64,000 bases of DNA from Alloalcanivorax xenomutans (GCF_900217905.1 NZ_OBMO01000018.1:45129-109128); one strand, 5' to 3'. Positions 24,004 through 34,706 are shown, counted from the stretch's first letter. Numbers and translations: made by a program. The notes: generated by a model from the sequence alone, not told the origin.

Positions 24004-26829
24004 ATGGATACCATTCTGGTGCGCGGTGCCCGTACCCATAACCTGAAAAACGTGGATCTGGACATTCCACGGGACAAGCTGGTGGTGATCACCGGCCTGT
24101 CCGGTTCCGGCAAATCGTCGCTGGCGTTCGATACGCTCTACGCGGAAGGGCAGCGCCGCTACGTGGAGTCACTGTCCACCTACGCCCGGCAGTTCCTGTC
24201 GATGATGGAAAAGCCCGATGTCGACCACATCGAAGGGCTGAGTCCGGCGATCTCCATCGAACAGAAGTCCACCAGTCACAACCCCCGTTCCACCGTGGGC
24301 ACCATTACCGAGATCTACGACTATCTTCGCCTGCTGTTCGCCCGCGTGGGGGAGCCGCGTTGCCCCGAGCACGATGCACCGCTGGCGGCCCAGACCATCA
24401 GCCAGATGGTGGATCAGGTGATCGCCATGGAAGACGGCGCCCGGTTGATGCTGCTGGCACCGGTGGTACGGGAGAAGAAAGGTGAGCATCTGCATCTGTT
24501 CGATGAACTGCGTGCCCAGGGTTTCGTGCGGGTCCGGGTCAACGGCCGTATCCACGATATGGACGACACCCCGACACTGGACAAGAACAAGAAGCACACC
24601 ATCGAAGTGGTGGTGGACCGCTTCAAGGTGCGCCCGGATCTGCAGAACCGGCTGGCCGAATCGTTCGAGACCGCCCTGCACCTGGCGGATGACATCGCGG
24701 TCATTGCCCCCATGGACGGCAAGGGCGAGGAGATCACCTTTTCCGCCAAATTCGCCTGCCCACACTGCGGCTATTCCATCCCGGAGCTGGAGCCGCGTCT
24801 GTTCTCGTTCAACAACCCGGCCGGCGCCTGCCCGAGCTGCGACGGTCTTGGCGTCAAACAATTCTTCGACGAGGACAAGGTCATCACCAGTGATGAACTG
24901 TCCCTGGCCGAGGGCGCGATTCGCGGCTGGGATCGGCGCAACGTTTATTACTTCCAGATGCTCACCTCGCTGGCGGATAGCCTCGGCTTCGATATGGACG
25001 TGCCGTTCAAGAAGCTGAGCAAAACCGTTCGCAAAAAGATCCTCTATGGTACCGGCAAGGAAAACGTGGAATTCCGCTACCTCAACGACCGTGGAGACAT
25101 CATCAGCCGCAACCATCCGTTCGAGGGCATCATCCCCAACATGGAGCGCCGCTACCGGGAGACCGAATCAGAAGCGGTACGCGAGGATCTGGCCACTTAC
25201 CTCTCCACCTCCACCTGCCCGAGCTGTCACGGCTCCCGGCTTCGGGAAGCCGCCCGGCATGTGTTCATCGACGAGATCACGCTGCCCCAGGTAGTGCGCA
25301 TGGCGGTGGGCAAGGCGTTCGACTATTTCGATCAGCTGAAACTGGCCGGCAGCCGGGGCGAAATCGCCGAGAAGATCCTCAAGGAAATCCGCGACCGTCT
25401 GCAGTTCCTGGTCAATGTCGGCCTGGACTATCTGACTCTGGAGCGCAGCGCGGAGACCCTGTCCGGCGGCGAGGCCCAGCGTATCCGCCTGGCCAGCCAG
25501 ATCGGCGCCGGCCTGGTGGGGGTGATGTATGTGCTCGACGAACCCTCCATCGGCCTGCACCAACGCGACAACGAGCGCCTGCTCAGCACCCTGACCCGGC
25601 TGCGTGATCTGGGCAACACCGTGCTGGTGGTGGAGCATGACGAGGACGCCATCCGCATGGCGGACCATGTGATCGACATTGGCCCCGGCGCCGGCGTGCA
25701 CGGTGGGCAGGTTGTGGCTCAGGGCAAGCCGGAAGACGTGGCCGGCAATCCAAAGTCCCTGACGGGCGATTATCTGTCCGGCCGCCGCGCCATTGCCGTG
25801 CCGAAAAAGCGGGTCGCCGCCAACGATCGCTGGCTGGAACTCACCGGCGCCAGCGGCAATAACCTCAAAGACGCTCATCTCAAACTGCCGGTGGGCCTGT
25901 TCACCTGCATTACCGGCGTCTCGGGTTCCGGCAAGTCCACCTTGATCAACCACACCCTGTACCCGGTGGCCGCCACCCGCCTGAACAAAGCCACCACCCT
26001 GCGCGCGTCCCCATACCGGGAGATCAAGGGGCTGGACCACTTCGACAAGGTGGTGGATATCGATCAAAGCCCCATCGGCCGCACTCCACGTTCCAACCCG
26101 GCCACTTACACCGGCATTTTCACGCCGGTGCGGGAGCTGTTCGCCGGCACCCAGGAAGCCCGGTCACGGGGCTATAAGCCCGGCCGCTTCAGCTTCAACG
26201 TCAAGGGCGGCCGGTGCGAGGCCTGTCAGGGCGATGGCGTGATCAAGGTGGAAATGCACTTTCTGCCCGACATTTATGTTCCCTGCGAGGTGTGCGAAGG
26301 CAAACGCTACAACCGGGAAACCCTGGAAATCACCTACAAGGGCAAGAACATCTACGAAGTGCTGGAAATGACCGTGGAGGAAGGCCGCGAGTTTTTTGAC
26401 GCCGTGCCGGCCCTGCAACGGCGTCTGCAGACACTGCTGGACGTGGGACTGAGTTACATCAAACTGGGCCAGGCCGCCACCACGCTGTCCGGCGGTGAGG
26501 CGCAACGGGTGAAACTGGCACGGGAACTGTCCCGTCGCGACACAGGCAACACCCTCTACATTCTCGACGAGCCCACCACCGGGCTGCATTTCCAGGATAT
26601 CCAGCTACTGCTGGACGTCCTCAACCGGCTGCGCGATCACGGCAACAGCATCGTCGTGATCGAACACAACCTGGATGTGATCAAAACCGCCGATTGGATC
26701 GTCGATCTCGGCCCGGAGGGCGGTGATGGCGGCGGCGAGATCATTGCCGAGGGCACTCCGGAACAGGTGGTCAAGGTCAAAGCCAGCCACACCGGGCGCT
26801 TTCTGAAACCTCTACTGGGGAAAAAATAA
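24004..26829 (+). CDS. uvrA: excinuclease ABC subunit A
   Basis: A 941-residue DNA damage sensor of nucleotide excision repair, close to the 940 residues of E. coli. Walker A of the first ATPase is [16 protein letters not shown] (~residue 30); the second is [15 protein letters not shown] (~640). ABC signatures [13 protein letters not shown] and [16 protein letters not shown] are both intact, and zinc-binding CxxC pairs occur in CPHCGY/CPSCDG and CEACQG/CEVCEG. ATG 24004 is chosen since AGGTGG lies just upstream and family members begin [16 protein letters not shown]. The LexA box at 23973 indicates SOS control. Confidence 0.98.
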   Translation: MDTILVRGARTHNLKNVDLDIPRDKLVVITGLSGSGKSSLAFDTLYAEGQRRYVESLSTYARQFLSMMEKPDVDHIEGLSPAISIEQKSTSHNPRSTVGTITEIYDYLRLLFARVGEPRCPEHDAPLAAQTISQMVDQVIAMEDGARLMLLAPVVREKKGEHLHLFDELRAQGFVRVRVNGRIHDMDDTPTLDKNKKHTIEVVVDRFKVRPDLQNRLAESFETALHLADDIAVIAPMDGKGEEITFSAKFACPHCGYSIPELEPRLFSFNNPAGACPSCDGLGVKQFFDEDKVITSDELSLAEGAIRGWDRRNVYYFQMLTSLADSLGFDMDVPFKKLSKTVRKKILYGTGKENVEFRYLNDRGDIISRNHPFEGIIPNMERRYRETESEAVREDLATYLSTSTCPSCHGSRLREAARHVFIDEITLPQVVRMAVGKAFDYFDQLKLAGSRGEIAEKILKEIRDRLQFLVNVGLDYLTLERSAETLSGGEAQRIRLASQIGAGLVGVMYVLDEPSIGLHQRDNERLLSTLTRLRDLGNTVLVVEHDEDAIRMADHVIDIGPGAGVHGGQVVAQGKPEDVAGNPKSLTGDYLSGRRAIAVPKKRVAANDRWLELTGASGNNLKDAHLKLPVGLFTCITGVSGSGKSTLINHTLYPVAATRLNKATTLRASPYREIKGLDHFDKVVDIDQSPIGRTPRSNPATYTGIFTPVRELFAGTQEARSRGYKPGRFSFNVKGGRCEACQGDGVIKVEMHFLPDIYVPCEVCEGKRYNRETLEITYKGKNIYEVLEMTVEEGREFFDAVPALQRRLQTLLDVGLSYIKLGQAATTLSGGEAQRVKLARELSRRDTGNTLYILDEPTTGLHFQDIQLLLDVLNRLRDHGNSIVVIEHNLDVIKTADWIVDLGPEGGDGGGEIIAEGTPEQVVKVKASHTGRFLKPLLGKK

Positions 26830-26990
26830 GGTTCATCGCGGGCTGACGGGAAATCGACTCTTTGTGATGGGAAGCCTTGCTGCTTCGTAGGCGGGTCTTG
26901 CGGGTATTCACAGCGTGTCCTGGAACGCCCTGACCGGTGACGCTCCCCTCCAGAAAGGCAAAACCCCCGGATTGAAAGGAAGCCCTTCCC

Positions 26991-27341
26991 CTAATCCTCC
27001 ACTGGGCGTCCGCGGTACATTCGTTTGCTTTTCTTCACCGGCTTGGGCGTTATGGTCAGGGAAGGTTTCTCCTCTGAACGGACCGCCTGGCCACGGTACA
27101 TCTGACGAGGCGCCTCGGGCTCGGCCTGAAGCTCCGGCGCCAGGCTATCGATTTCGTTCAGCAACGCGCGGATCCGCGTGTCCTGGCTGACCCCCGCATA
27201 GTGTCTGAGCTGTTGGCGCAGGTCGGCATCAGACAATCGCAGCGCTACCGCGAATTCCTCGCGAATCAGGCGCCGGCATTGATTTACCAGACTGACCACC
27301 TGTCGGTGCATCAACCAGTGATCGCTCAATCCCGTGCTCAT
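26991..27341 (-). CDS. hypothetical protein with two MYRG motifs
   Basis: A 116-residue soluble protein, convergent with uvrA. The first half is helical (HRQVVSLVNQCRRLIREEF, LRQQLRHYAG). The second half is basic and contains MYRGQAV and, at the very C-terminus, MYRGRPVED, linked by a Lys/Pro-rich stretch. The repeated MYRG could be a short binding motif. The start follows a GGGGGGAGGC run, a very strong ribosome site, and the open frame further upstream (to 27512) is not needed. No family is recognised and no function is assigned. Confidence 0.6.
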   Translation of the reverse strand: MSTGLSDHWLMHRQVVSLVNQCRRLIREEFAVALRLSDADLRQQLRHYAGVSQDTRIRALLNEIDSLAPELQAEPEAPRQMYRGQAVRSEEKPSLTITPKPVKKSKRMYRGRPVED

Positions 27342-27566
27342 GCCTCCCCCCCTTTTTTTCTTTCCTGAATAAAGAAGCAGCATCCATGCCAAACGCGCAC
27401 CATAACGGAACATCCTTCCACGAAAGGCCCCCTGCCTCCTGGAGGATCGTGACGCAGTCCACACTTCAGGCAACCGGTCCGAGCGGGGAGACGACGCTAA
27501 CCGGATCGTCATAGAACACTTCTAGGTTGGGAAGTCCCCCAATAACTCAAGAAGGGAGCTCCCCCC

Positions 27567-28856
27567 ATGCGTTCGACCCTGACTCGTTCCATGCTTGCCC
27601 TGTCCCTGCTCGGTCTGGCCACCGCCGCCTGCGCCAACAACGGCAAAGGCAACGGTTATGGCCACGGTGCCGACCGCCACCGCCCTGCCCATGTCGCCGG
27701 CGCGGTGGAACTGGGGCCGCGCCCCTACTATCTGGTGGACGACATGGATCCAGGCCCATTGAAGCAGCGCCTGCAATCCTGTGCCGAGCGGAAACGCCCG
27801 CAACGGCGCACGGACTGGTCCATCGGCCACCGGGGTGCCCCATTACAATTCCCGGAACATACCGAGGAATCCTATCGGGCCGCGGCTCGCATGGGCGCCG
27901 GTATTCTGGAATGCGATGTCGCCTTCACCCGGGACAAGGAACTGGTTTGCCGCCATTCCCAATGCGACCTGCACACCACCACCAACATCCTGGCCACCGA
28001 TCTGGCCGGCAAATGCAGCAGCCCGCCGGTGCCGCTGGGCAACGGCGAGTACGACTTCAGTAACGTAAGCTGCTGTACCAGTGATCTGACCCTGGAAGAA
28101 TTCAAGAGCCTTGAAGGCAAGATGGACGCCGGCAATCCCGATGCCACCACAGTGGAGGAATACATGGCGGCCACACCGGACTGGCGCACCGATCTCTACA
28201 GCCAGAACGGCACCTTGATGAGCCACAAGGAAAGCATTGCACTGTTCCGGGAACTGGGCGTGAAGATGACACCGGAATTAAAGGCTCCCAGCGTCCCCAT
28301 GCCCTACGACGGGGACTACACCCAGGAGCAGTATGCTCAGCAATTGATCAACGAATACAAGGAAGCCGGGGTCTCACCACGTCAGGTGTTCCCTCAATCC
28401 TTCAATCTGGACGATGTGCTCTACTGGATCAGCGCTGAGCCGGCCTATGGCCGCCAGGCGGTTTACTTGGACGATCGTGACGGCAGCGGGCTGGACCCGC
28501 AAAACCCCGGCACCTGGGAACCAGACATGGCCACCCTGGCCGGACAAGGCGTGAATTATCTGGCGCCGCCGCTGTGGATGCTGGTCACCACCGATGACAA
28601 CAACCAGATCGTCCCCAGCGAGTACGCCCGCGCCGCCCGCGCCGCCGGCTTGCGGTTGATTGCCTGGTCACTGGAGCGCTCCGGCCCATTGGCTTCGGGA
28701 GGCGGCTGGTATTACCAGAGCGTCAATGAGGCCATCAACAATGACGGCGACACCCTGACACTACTGGACGTGCTGGCCCGGGACGTGGGGGTTACCGCGG
28801 TATTCTCCGACTGGCCCGCAACCACCACCTTCTACGCCAACTGCATGGGCTTATAA
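27567..28856 (+). CDS. glycerophosphodiester phosphodiesterase family protein (periplasmic)
   Basis: A 429-residue exported enzyme. The signal peptide (hydrophobic core [14 protein letters not shown]) ends in TAAC/ACA, so either signal peptidase I or weak lipobox processing is possible. The GDPD active-site signature GHRG is at 87-90 with PEHTEES following, then ECDV at 115-118 and a later HSQCDL. GDPD enzymes hydrolyse deacylated phospholipid head groups to glycerol-3-phosphate and an alcohol. Several Cys in the middle (SCCTSD, GKCSS) suggest disulfides. AAGGGAGCTCC precedes the ATG. No glycerol transporter is nearby. The family call is secure; substrate preference is not. Confidence 0.85.
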   Translation: MRSTLTRSMLALSLLGLATAACANNGKGNGYGHGADRHRPAHVAGAVELGPRPYYLVDDMDPGPLKQRLQSCAERKRPQRRTDWSIGHRGAPLQFPEHTEESYRAAARMGAGILECDVAFTRDKELVCRHSQCDLHTTTNILATDLAGKCSSPPVPLGNGEYDFSNVSCCTSDLTLEEFKSLEGKMDAGNPDATTVEEYMAATPDWRTDLYSQNGTLMSHKESIALFRELGVKMTPELKAPSVPMPYDGDYTQEQYAQQLINEYKEAGVSPRQVFPQSFNLDDVLYWISAEPAYGRQAVYLDDRDGSGLDPQNPGTWEPDMATLAGQGVNYLAPPLWMLVTTDDNNQIVPSEYARAARAAGLRLIAWSLERSGPLASGGGWYYQSVNEAINNDGDTLTLLDVLARDVGVTAVFSDWPATTTFYANCMGL

Positions 28857-28866
28857 CACCATGACG

Positions 28867-28888
28867 GAGCCGGGCGTCAGCCCGGCTC
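28867..28888. terminator. hairpin between convergent GDPD and GyrI-like genes
   Basis: GAGCCGGGC-GTCA-GCCCGGCTC is a perfect 9-bp stem with a tetraloop, 10 bases after the GDPD stop. No T run on either side. Confidence 0.55.
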
Positions 28889-28923
28889 TGGCCCCTCGGA
28901 CAACTCTGGCAGGCTGATGACGG

Positions 28924-29394
28924 CTAACGGATACCGACGTACAGGGTGACCTTGTCGGTGCTCTCGTAAACCTCATAATCCGTTTCGAAGACTCTCCGCG
29001 GCGCCTCCGCCGACTCGAAATAGGCCCATACCCGCGCCCAGGTTTCCGGGACGATCTTGTCCAGTTGCCCCTGCCCTTCAAAAGCCAGATAGTCGCCGGC
29101 ATTGAGTACCGCCGTGACGTAGTCTTCCGGCACCTTGGCCTCATCGGTGACTTCGACACCGGCCAGCACGCTGTATTCGCCTTCCGCGCCATTACTGTAC
29201 TCGGTGTAAACGCCATACACCGGGGATCCCGCCGCCTTATCCGGAATCACCTCATTCAGTTTTTCGCTTTCAAAGCTTTGCCACAGGCGGGGAATGCGGG
29301 CGTCATCCGACCGCATTTCAAGTTCATTGCTGGTACGTATCTGAATGCCGGCGACAATTCGGCCGGGTTGTTTCACCACACGGGGCTCGGTCAT
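28924..29394 (-). CDS. GyrI-like effector-binding domain protein
   Basis: A 156-residue protein consisting of one AraC-effector-binding/GyrI-like domain: RIVAGIQIRTSN, PRLWQSFESEKLNEVIPDK (in part), YGVYTEYSNGAEGEYSVLAG, GDYLAFEGQG, and the last strand TDYEVYESTDKVTLYVGIR (in part). Proteins of this fold bind small hydrophobic molecules and are found as stand-alone proteins or fused to transcription factors. There is no DNA-binding part here. The ATG at 29392-29394 is preceded by GGAGATATCT; the ATG at 29406 would add four residues. It follows the ferritin-like gene with a 67-base gap. Confidence 0.82.
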   Translation of the reverse strand: MTEPRVVKQPGRIVAGIQIRTSNELEMRSDDARIPRLWQSFESEKLNEVIPDKAAGSPVYGVYTEYSNGAEGEYSVLAGVEVTDEAKVPEDYVTAVLNAGDYLAFEGQGQLDKIVPETWARVWAYFESAEAPRRVFETDYEVYESTDKVTLYVGIR

Positions 29395-29461
29395 AGATAT
29401 CTCCATTACGACGTCGGCGTAAGCGGCGCCGGCTCTCCGGCCAGCGCCCCGTGGAAAGAAA

Positions 29462-29998
29462 TCACAGCGCTTCCAGAATCGCCGCCATATCGTCGGCGTG
29501 CTCTTCCTCCTGGGCCAGGATCTCTTCCATGATACGGCGGGTAGTGGGGTCTTTGTCGCCCAGATAGGAGGCGATCTCACGATAGCTGTCAATGGCGATC
29601 CGCTCGGCGATCAGGTCCTCGCGCACCATATCCTTGAGAGTCTCCCCTTCCACGTATTCCGCGTGGGACCGGCTTTGCAAGCCTTCGGGGGAGAAATTCG
29701 GCGCGCCTCCCAACTGTACGATACGCTCGGCCAGCCAGTCGGCGTGCTGTTGTTCCTGCTGGGCATGCTCTAGAAATTCTTCGGCGGCGATACTGGCGTT
29801 CAGCCCATCCGCCATATAGTAGTGCCGCTTGTAACGCAGCGTGCAGACGATTTCCGTGGCCAGAGCCGCGTTCAACAGCTCGATCACCTGAGTGCGGTCA
29901 GCGTTGTACCCCTCGGTCACGGCCCCTTGTTCGATGTGCTTACGGGCTCGTTCACGCAATGTTTTGATATCGGTCAGAAACGGTTGCTTATCGCTCAT
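29462..29998 (-). CDS. bacterioferritin/ferritin-like protein
   Basis: A 178-residue four-helix protein. Iron-ligand candidates are in helix motifs ALATEIVCTLRYKRHYY, EEFLEHAQQEQQHADW, DLIAERIAIDSYREI and EEILAQEEEHADDM, which give the paired ExxH pattern of a diiron site. It resembles the bacterioferritin-like proteins of pseudomonads annotated as probable bacterioferritin, but a heme-binding Met cannot be assigned. It likely stores iron or detoxifies peroxide. AGGGAGGTATC precedes the ATG. The gene lies between the GyrI-like gene and the SulP carrier gene, both on the same strand. Confidence 0.85.
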   Translation of the reverse strand: MSDKQPFLTDIKTLRERARKHIEQGAVTEGYNADRTQVIELLNAALATEIVCTLRYKRHYYMADGLNASIAAEEFLEHAQQEQQHADWLAERIVQLGGAPNFSPEGLQSRSHAEYVEGETLKDMVREDLIAERIAIDSYREIASYLGDKDPTTRRIMEEILAQEEEHADDMAAILEAL

Positions 29999-30115
29999 GA
30001 TACCTCCCTGCGGATTCAGACGTGGAACCTGGGTCTGACTAGTGATGCTCCCCGCCGCCGGGGAACACAAGAGGGACAAACGCAAAATTGCGTAAAGTCG
30101 GAAGCCGCCAATCAC

Positions 30116-31831
30116 TCAGGTCAGCGTCTTCAGGGCCTCATCAAGGCTCGGAGAGAACCTCAGCTGTCCGGCCTGCGGCGCCATACCCGCGCGGGCCAGA
30201 GTCTTGAGAGGCTGGAAGCCCAGATCCGCCACCACTACCTGACAACCACGGGCGGCGCAGCGGTCGACGAAGCCCTGCAGAGCGGAAACACCCCCACCAT
30301 CGAGCACCGATACGCCATCCATATACAGCACCACACCAGACCGGCCGGCAGCCAGCTCGTCGGCTTCAGCGAAGACCCTGTCGGCGGCGGCGAAGAACAG
30401 CGGTCCCACGATTTTGAGCACGCCCCACTGTCCCGGAATCGGATAGTCGCGCAAGCGGGGCGAATCGGTAATGTCGGAGATCCGCGTCATGGCGGCGATT
30501 TCACGCATGAACAACAAAGCGGCCAGCAACACCCCCACGGTGATGGCCACCACCATATCGAGAAATACCGTAAGGGAGAAACAGGTCAGAAAGACCAGCA
30601 CCTCGCCCAGGGGAGCACGACGGAGCAGGCGCACCGCCTTGTGCGCCTCGCTCATGTTCCAGGCCACCATCATCAGCAACGCCGCCATTGCCGGCATCGG
30701 CAAATAGGCCAGCCAGGGCCCTAATGCCACCATGCCCAGCAGTACCACCAGGGCATGGATCATGGAGGCCACCGGCGACCTGGCTCCCGCTTTGAAATTG
30801 GCGGCGGACCGGGCAATTGCCGCGGTAGCGGTGATACCGCCAAAAAACGGCGCCACCAGATTACCGATGCCCTGCCCCAATAATTCACTATTGGCGCTAT
30901 GGCGTTTACCCGACATACCGTCCAGAACCACCGCGCACAACAACGATTCAATAGCTCCCAGCATGGCAATGGCAAACGCCGCCGGCACTAATTCCCGCAG
31001 AGACGCCCACGACCAGAGATGGCTGTCACCACCGCCAACGCCGTGATTCCAGGGCCAGTCGAAGGCCGGTAATACCGGTGGAATTCCGTACCCCCGGGAG
31101 CCATCCGGCAGCAGAAAAGTGAAACGGGAACCCAGGGTCTCCACCGGCAGTTGATAGCGACTGAGCCCCCAGGCCAGCAGCGAGCCGATCAAGACCGCGG
31201 GTAAATGGGCGGGCAGCGGCGTTCTGAGACGCGGCCAGAGGATAAGAGTGGCCAGCGTTACGACCGCCACCAGCAGACTGGGGCCATGTAGCCCCGGCAG
31301 GTACTGAATCAGCGCCACCCACTTTTGCAGATAACCTTCGGGTGCCGGTCCGCTATTGAGTCCGAGGAAGTCACTGAGCTGGAGGGTCGCGATCACCACC
31401 GCGATTCCCGCGGTAAAACCCAGCGTTACCGCCTGGGGTATGTACTCAATCAACCGCCCCAGCCGACACAGCGCCATCAGGAGTAACATGGCGCCAGCCA
31501 ACACCGATGCCATCAGCAATCCAGGCAAGCCGTGACTCTGCGCCACCGGATAGAGGATCACCACGAAGGCGGCGGTCGGACCCGAGACACTGAAGCGCGA
31601 GCCCCCGGTCAAGGCAATCAGAAAGCCGGCGATAATGGCGGTGTACAGCCCATGCTGGGGAGGTACCCCGCTGGCAATGGCCAGCGCCATGGATAAGGGA
31701 ATGGCGATGACACCAACCGTGAGCCCAGCGACCAGGTCCTTTCTCAGCGCGCCCGCGCCATAGCCCTCCGCCACGCACTCCCGCAGCGCATAACCTATTT
31801 TCAACGAGAACAGATAGCGACGGTGCGACAT
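30116..31831 (-). CDS. SulP family transporter with STAS domain, DauA-like
   Basis: A 571-residue integral membrane carrier. About 11-14 membrane helices fill residues 30-430, starting at LVAGLTVGVIAIPLSMALAI, and the family hallmark GGSRFSVSGPTAAFVV is near residue 77. The C-terminal STAS domain (residues ~445-560) contains VVLYMDGVSVLDGGGVSALQ. The closest family is E. coli DauA (YchM), a SulP carrier for C4-dicarboxylates; sulfate or bicarbonate are alternatives, so I leave the substrate open. No sulfate or bicarbonate genes are adjacent. The ribosome site is weak (GGGATCGGGCC). Confidence 0.85.
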   Translation of the reverse strand: MSHRRYLFSLKIGYALRECVAEGYGAGALRKDLVAGLTVGVIAIPLSMALAIASGVPPQHGLYTAIIAGFLIALTGGSRFSVSGPTAAFVVILYPVAQSHGLPGLLMASVLAGAMLLLMALCRLGRLIEYIPQAVTLGFTAGIAVVIATLQLSDFLGLNSGPAPEGYLQKWVALIQYLPGLHGPSLLVAVVTLATLILWPRLRTPLPAHLPAVLIGSLLAWGLSRYQLPVETLGSRFTFLLPDGSRGYGIPPVLPAFDWPWNHGVGGGDSHLWSWASLRELVPAAFAIAMLGAIESLLCAVVLDGMSGKRHSANSELLGQGIGNLVAPFFGGITATAAIARSAANFKAGARSPVASMIHALVVLLGMVALGPWLAYLPMPAMAALLMMVAWNMSEAHKAVRLLRRAPLGEVLVFLTCFSLTVFLDMVVAITVGVLLAALLFMREIAAMTRISDITDSPRLRDYPIPGQWGVLKIVGPLFFAAADRVFAEADELAAGRSGVVLYMDGVSVLDGGGVSALQGFVDRCAARGCQVVVADLGFQPLKTLARAGMAPQAGQLRFSPSLDEALKTLT

Positions 31832-31882
31832 AAAGGCCCGATCCCATTGAAGAGAAATGAGATGAGCATTATATTCCTATTC

Positions 31883-31911
31883 AACATTCACTCAATGTTA
31901 ATCAAATTAAC
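31883..31911. promoter_or_regulatory. two overlapping palindromes ahead of the RHH gene
   Basis: AACATT-CACTC-AATGTT (31883-31899) and GTTAAT-CAA-ATTAAC (31897-31911) are both perfect. They overlap and end directly at the ATG of the ribbon-helix-helix gene, as expected for autoregulation by a small DNA-binding protein. Confidence 0.55.
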
Positions 31912-32115
31912 ATGGAAAAACGCACTGCCCGCCTCACCCTTCTTATTGATCCTCGCAAAAAGCGCGCGTTCGAACAGCTCTGCGCCCGCGAGGACGTAAC
32001 GCCATCCCAGAAAGTCCGGCAATTCATTCGGGAATATGTCCAGGCCCAGCTGGGCCCGGATTGGCTCGAGCAGGCGGACGCCTTTCCAGAGCAGGAAGAG
32101 GACGATCACAAGTGA
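31912..32115 (+). CDS. ribbon-helix-helix-like small DNA-binding protein
   Basis: A 67-residue protein. The N-terminal strand TARLTLLIDPRKK is followed by helices FEQLCAREDVTPSQKVRQF and IREYVQAQLG, which fits the ribbon-helix-helix (CopG/Arc-like) fold, and an acidic C-terminus follows. No toxin or partner gene lies next to it: the flanking genes are the SulP carrier (divergent) and rplQ (convergent). There is no good Shine-Dalgarno sequence. Two palindromes immediately upstream are candidate operators. The fold call is from the strand-helix-helix pattern only. Confidence 0.65.
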   Translation: MEKRTARLTLLIDPRKKRAFEQLCAREDVTPSQKVRQFIREYVQAQLGPDWLEQADAFPEQEEDDHK

Positions 32116-32149
32116 TCGTGAAGGATCGCCGCCAGGAATGACGGACACA

Positions 32150-32176
32150 AAAAAGCCGGGCTGTACCCGGCTTTTT
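32150..32176. terminator. bidirectional terminator at the end of the alpha operon
   Basis: AAAAAGCCGGG-CTGTA-CCCGGCTTTTT is an 11-bp stem with T runs on both strands. It terminates rplQ on the minus strand and the RHH gene on the plus strand. Confidence 0.92.
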
Positions 32177-32199
32177 CGTTGATGCGGAAGGCTACGCCT

Positions 32200-32586
32200 T
32201 TATTCAGCGTCGGCGGCTTCACCCGGCTCGGGACGATCCACCAGTTCCACATAGGCCATCGGGGCGTTGTCGCCGGCACGGAAGCCCATTTTCAGGATCC
32301 GTACATAGCCGCCCGGACGCGCTTTGTAGCGCGGGCCCAGTTCATTGAACAGCTTACCCACCACTTCCTTGGACCGGGTCCGGCTGAACGCCAGGCGACG
32401 GTTGGCCACGGAATCTTCCTTGGCCAGGGTGATCAGGGGCTCAGCAACACGACGCAACTCCTTTGCCTTCGGCAAGGTGGTCTTGATCGCTTCGTGCTCC
32501 AACAGCGACACCGCCATGTTACGGAACATGGCCTGACGATGTGAGCTGTTCCGATTCAGTTTTCTGCCGCTCTTGCGATGACGCAT
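32200..32586 (-). CDS. rplQ: 50S ribosomal protein L17
   Basis: A 128-residue protein that starts [17 protein letters not shown], the L17 hallmark, and binds 23S rRNA near the exit tunnel. The length matches E. coli (127). It is the last gene of the alpha operon, 50 bases after rpoA, and is followed by the terminator at 32150-32176. The acidic C-terminal tail (EPGEAADAE) is a common extension in this group. Confidence 0.98.
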   Translation of the reverse strand: MRHRKSGRKLNRNSSHRQAMFRNMAVSLLEHEAIKTTLPKAKELRRVAEPLITLAKEDSVANRRLAFSRTRSKEVVGKLFNELGPRYKARPGGYVRILKMGFRAGDNAPMAYVELVDRPEPGEAADAE

Positions 32587-32636
32587 GGTTCTATTCCTAT
32601 CTTCAAGGGCGCTTCACAGCGTCCACGACAACTCAA

Positions 32637-33644
32637 TTAGCGCAATTTGGTGTTCAGTCGGTCATCATCACGGAGGCTGACCGGCGGCCAGTTCTCCAGA
32701 CGCATGCCCAGCGCCAACCCTTTGGAAGCCAGCACATCCTTGATCTCGGTGAGCGACTTCTTGCCGAGGTTCGGCGTTTTCAACAACTCCACCTCGGTCC
32801 GCTGTACCAGATCACCGATGTAGTAAATATTCTCGGCTTTCAGACAGTTGGCGGAACGTACCGTCAGTTCAAGATCATCCACCGGGCGCAGCAGGATGGG
32901 ATCAACTTCCTCCCGTTCCTGTTTCGGCTCGGGCTTGGCATCCTGCTCCAGATCGACAAATACCGCGATCTGTTGCTGCAGGATGGTGGCCGCGCGACGA
33001 ATGGCTTCCTCGGGATCAATGGTCCCGTTGGTTTCCAGGTCGATAACCAGCTTATCCAGGTCGGTCCGCTGCTCCACCCGGGCAGCCTCCACCACGTAGG
33101 CCACACGGCGCACGGGGCTGAAGCTGGCGTCCAGTTGCAGACGGCCGATGCCACGGGTCTCGTCGTCATCGCTGCGACGGTTGTCCGCGGGCACATAACC
33201 ACGACCTTTTTCCACCTTCATGCGGACACGCAGTTCGGTGTCGCCGGTGATGGTACAGATCAGGTGCTCCGGGTTGACGACCTCCACGCTGTGATCACGC
33301 TGGATGTCATCTGCGGTCACGTCACCCGGGCCTTTCTTGACCAGTTCCAGGACCGCTTCTTCCCGGTCTTCCATCTTCAAAGCCACACCCTTGAGGTTCA
33401 GAAGGATGTTGATCACATCTTCCTGAATACCGTCAATGGTGGAGTATTCGTGCTGTACGCCATCGATCTCCACTTCAGTGATGGCGCATCCCGGCATGCT
33501 GGACAACAGGATGCGGCGCAGCGCCGTGCCCAGCGTATGCCCAAAACCCCGCTCCAGCGGCTCAAGCACAACCTTGGCGTGGGTCTCGCTGATCGCGTTG
33601 ACCGCGATCGAGCGGGGCGTGAGAAATTCGTTCACGGCGGTCAT
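32637..33644 (-). CDS. rpoA: RNA polymerase alpha subunit
   Basis: A 335-residue subunit, close to the 329 of E. coli. The N-terminal domain (residues 1-~230) carries the assembly motif [21 protein letters not shown] flexible acidic linker follows ([13 protein letters not shown]), then the C-terminal domain for UP-element and activator contacts with [20 protein letters not shown]. Catalytic-core assembly and promoter recognition are its roles. It lies 20 bases after rpsD and before rplQ, the standard alpha operon order. Confidence 0.99.
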   Translation of the reverse strand: MTAVNEFLTPRSIAVNAISETHAKVVLEPLERGFGHTLGTALRRILLSSMPGCAITEVEIDGVQHEYSTIDGIQEDVINILLNLKGVALKMEDREEAVLELVKKGPGDVTADDIQRDHSVEVVNPEHLICTITGDTELRVRMKVEKGRGYVPADNRRSDDDETRGIGRLQLDASFSPVRRVAYVVEAARVEQRTDLDKLVIDLETNGTIDPEEAIRRAATILQQQIAVFVDLEQDAKPEPKQEREEVDPILLRPVDDLELTVRSANCLKAENIYYIGDLVQRTEVELLKTPNLGKKSLTEIKDVLASKGLALGMRLENWPPVSLRDDDRLNTKLR

Positions 33645-33664
33645 AGAGATCCCTCAGGCAGTCC

Positions 33665-34291
33665 TTACTTGGAGTACAGCTCGACGATCAGGTTTTCATT
33701 GATCTCCGCGGGGAGGTCAATGCGCTCCGGCAGCGCCTTGAAAGTACCTTCGAGCTTCTTCTCGTCCACTTCCAACCAGGTCGGGAAGCCACGTTGCTGA
33801 GCCAGCTCCATGGCGTTCTTCACGCGCAGCTGGTTCTTGGACTTCTCACGCACGGTGATCACGTCACCGGCGCTGATCTGGTAGGACGGAATGTTAACGG
33901 ACTGACCGTTAACCAGGATCGCACGGTGAGATACCAGCTGACGCGCTTCAGAGCGGGTAGCGCCGAAGCCCATGCGGTAAACCACGTTGTCCAAACGACC
34001 TTCCAGCAGTTGCAGCAGTACTTCGCCGGTGGCGCCACGGGAGCGGGCCGCCTTCTTGTAGTAGCTACGGAACTGCTTTTCCAGCACGCCGTACATACGA
34101 CGCACTTTCTGCTTCTCGCGCAGCTGCACGCCGTAGTCGGACAGGCGGCTGGGGCGACGGCCAGCGGCGGCCTGGCCCGGGGGCTGCTCCGCCTTGCACT
34201 TGGATTCCAGCGGACGGATGCCGCTCTTCAAAAACAGGTCAGTGCCTTCACGACGGGAAAGCTTGCACTTGGGACCGAGGTATCTTGCCAT
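33665..34291 (-). CDS. rpsD: 30S ribosomal protein S4
   Basis: A 208-residue primary 16S rRNA binder starting [16 protein letters not shown]. The S4 RNA-binding domain contains [19 protein letters not shown]. In enteric bacteria S4 is also the translational repressor of the alpha operon and binds the leader upstream of rpsM; the leader here is 35086-35143. It follows rpsK by 16 bases. Confidence 0.98.
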   Translation of the reverse strand: MARYLGPKCKLSRREGTDLFLKSGIRPLESKCKAEQPPGQAAAGRRPSRLSDYGVQLREKQKVRRMYGVLEKQFRSYYKKAARSRGATGEVLLQLLEGRLDNVVYRMGFGATRSEARQLVSHRAILVNGQSVNIPSYQISAGDVITVREKSKNQLRVKNAMELAQQRGFPTWLEVDEKKLEGTFKALPERIDLPAEINENLIVELYSK

Positions 34292-34307
34292 CTTGCTCTA
34301 ACTCCCG

Positions 34308-34706
34308 TTACACGCGGCGCTTCTTCGGCGGACGGCAACCATTGTGCGGAATCGGCGTCACGTCCTGAATATGGGTAATCTTGTAACCACAGGCGTTCAG
34401 CGCCCGAATGGAAGACTCGCGACCCGGACCCGGGCCTTTCACCCGCACTTCCAGATTCTTCAAGCCATAATCCTTGGCGGCGTTTCCGGCGTTTTCGGCA
34501 GCCACCTGGGCCGCGAACGGGGTGCTCTTGCGAGAGCCACGGAAACCCGCGCCACCAGAGGTCGCCCAGGACAACGCGTTGCCTTGACGATCAGTGATGG
34601 TAATGATGGTGTTATTGAAAGAAGCGTGTACGTGAGCGATGCCATCCGCAACGGTCCGCGTTACCTTCTTCCGACGTGCGCCACTGTCTCTTTTCGCTTT
34701 AGCCAT
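34308..34706 (-). CDS. rpsK: 30S ribosomal protein S11
   Basis: A 132-residue platform protein near the Shine-Dalgarno helix contact. The family core [19 protein letters not shown] and the C-terminal [18 protein letters not shown] are intact. The length is as usual (129 in E. coli). It is the second gene of the alpha operon between rpsM and rpsD. Confidence 0.98.
   Translation of the reverse strand: MAKAKRDSGARRKKVTRTVADGIAHVHASFNNTIITITDRQGNALSWATSGGAGFRGSRKSTPFAAQVAAENAGNAAKDYGLKNLEVRVKGPGPGRESSIRALNACGYKITHIQDVTPIPHNGCRPPKKRRV

Noticed and set aside
31912..32115. Antitoxin of a toxin-antitoxin pair
   Set aside because: No second small gene lies beside the RHH-like gene; the neighbours are a SulP carrier and rplQ.
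32103..32118. CGATCAC-AA-GTGATCG palindrome at the end of the RHH gene
   Set aside because: Perfect but short, it covers the stop codon of the gene and lies next to a clear terminator; no independent sign of function.
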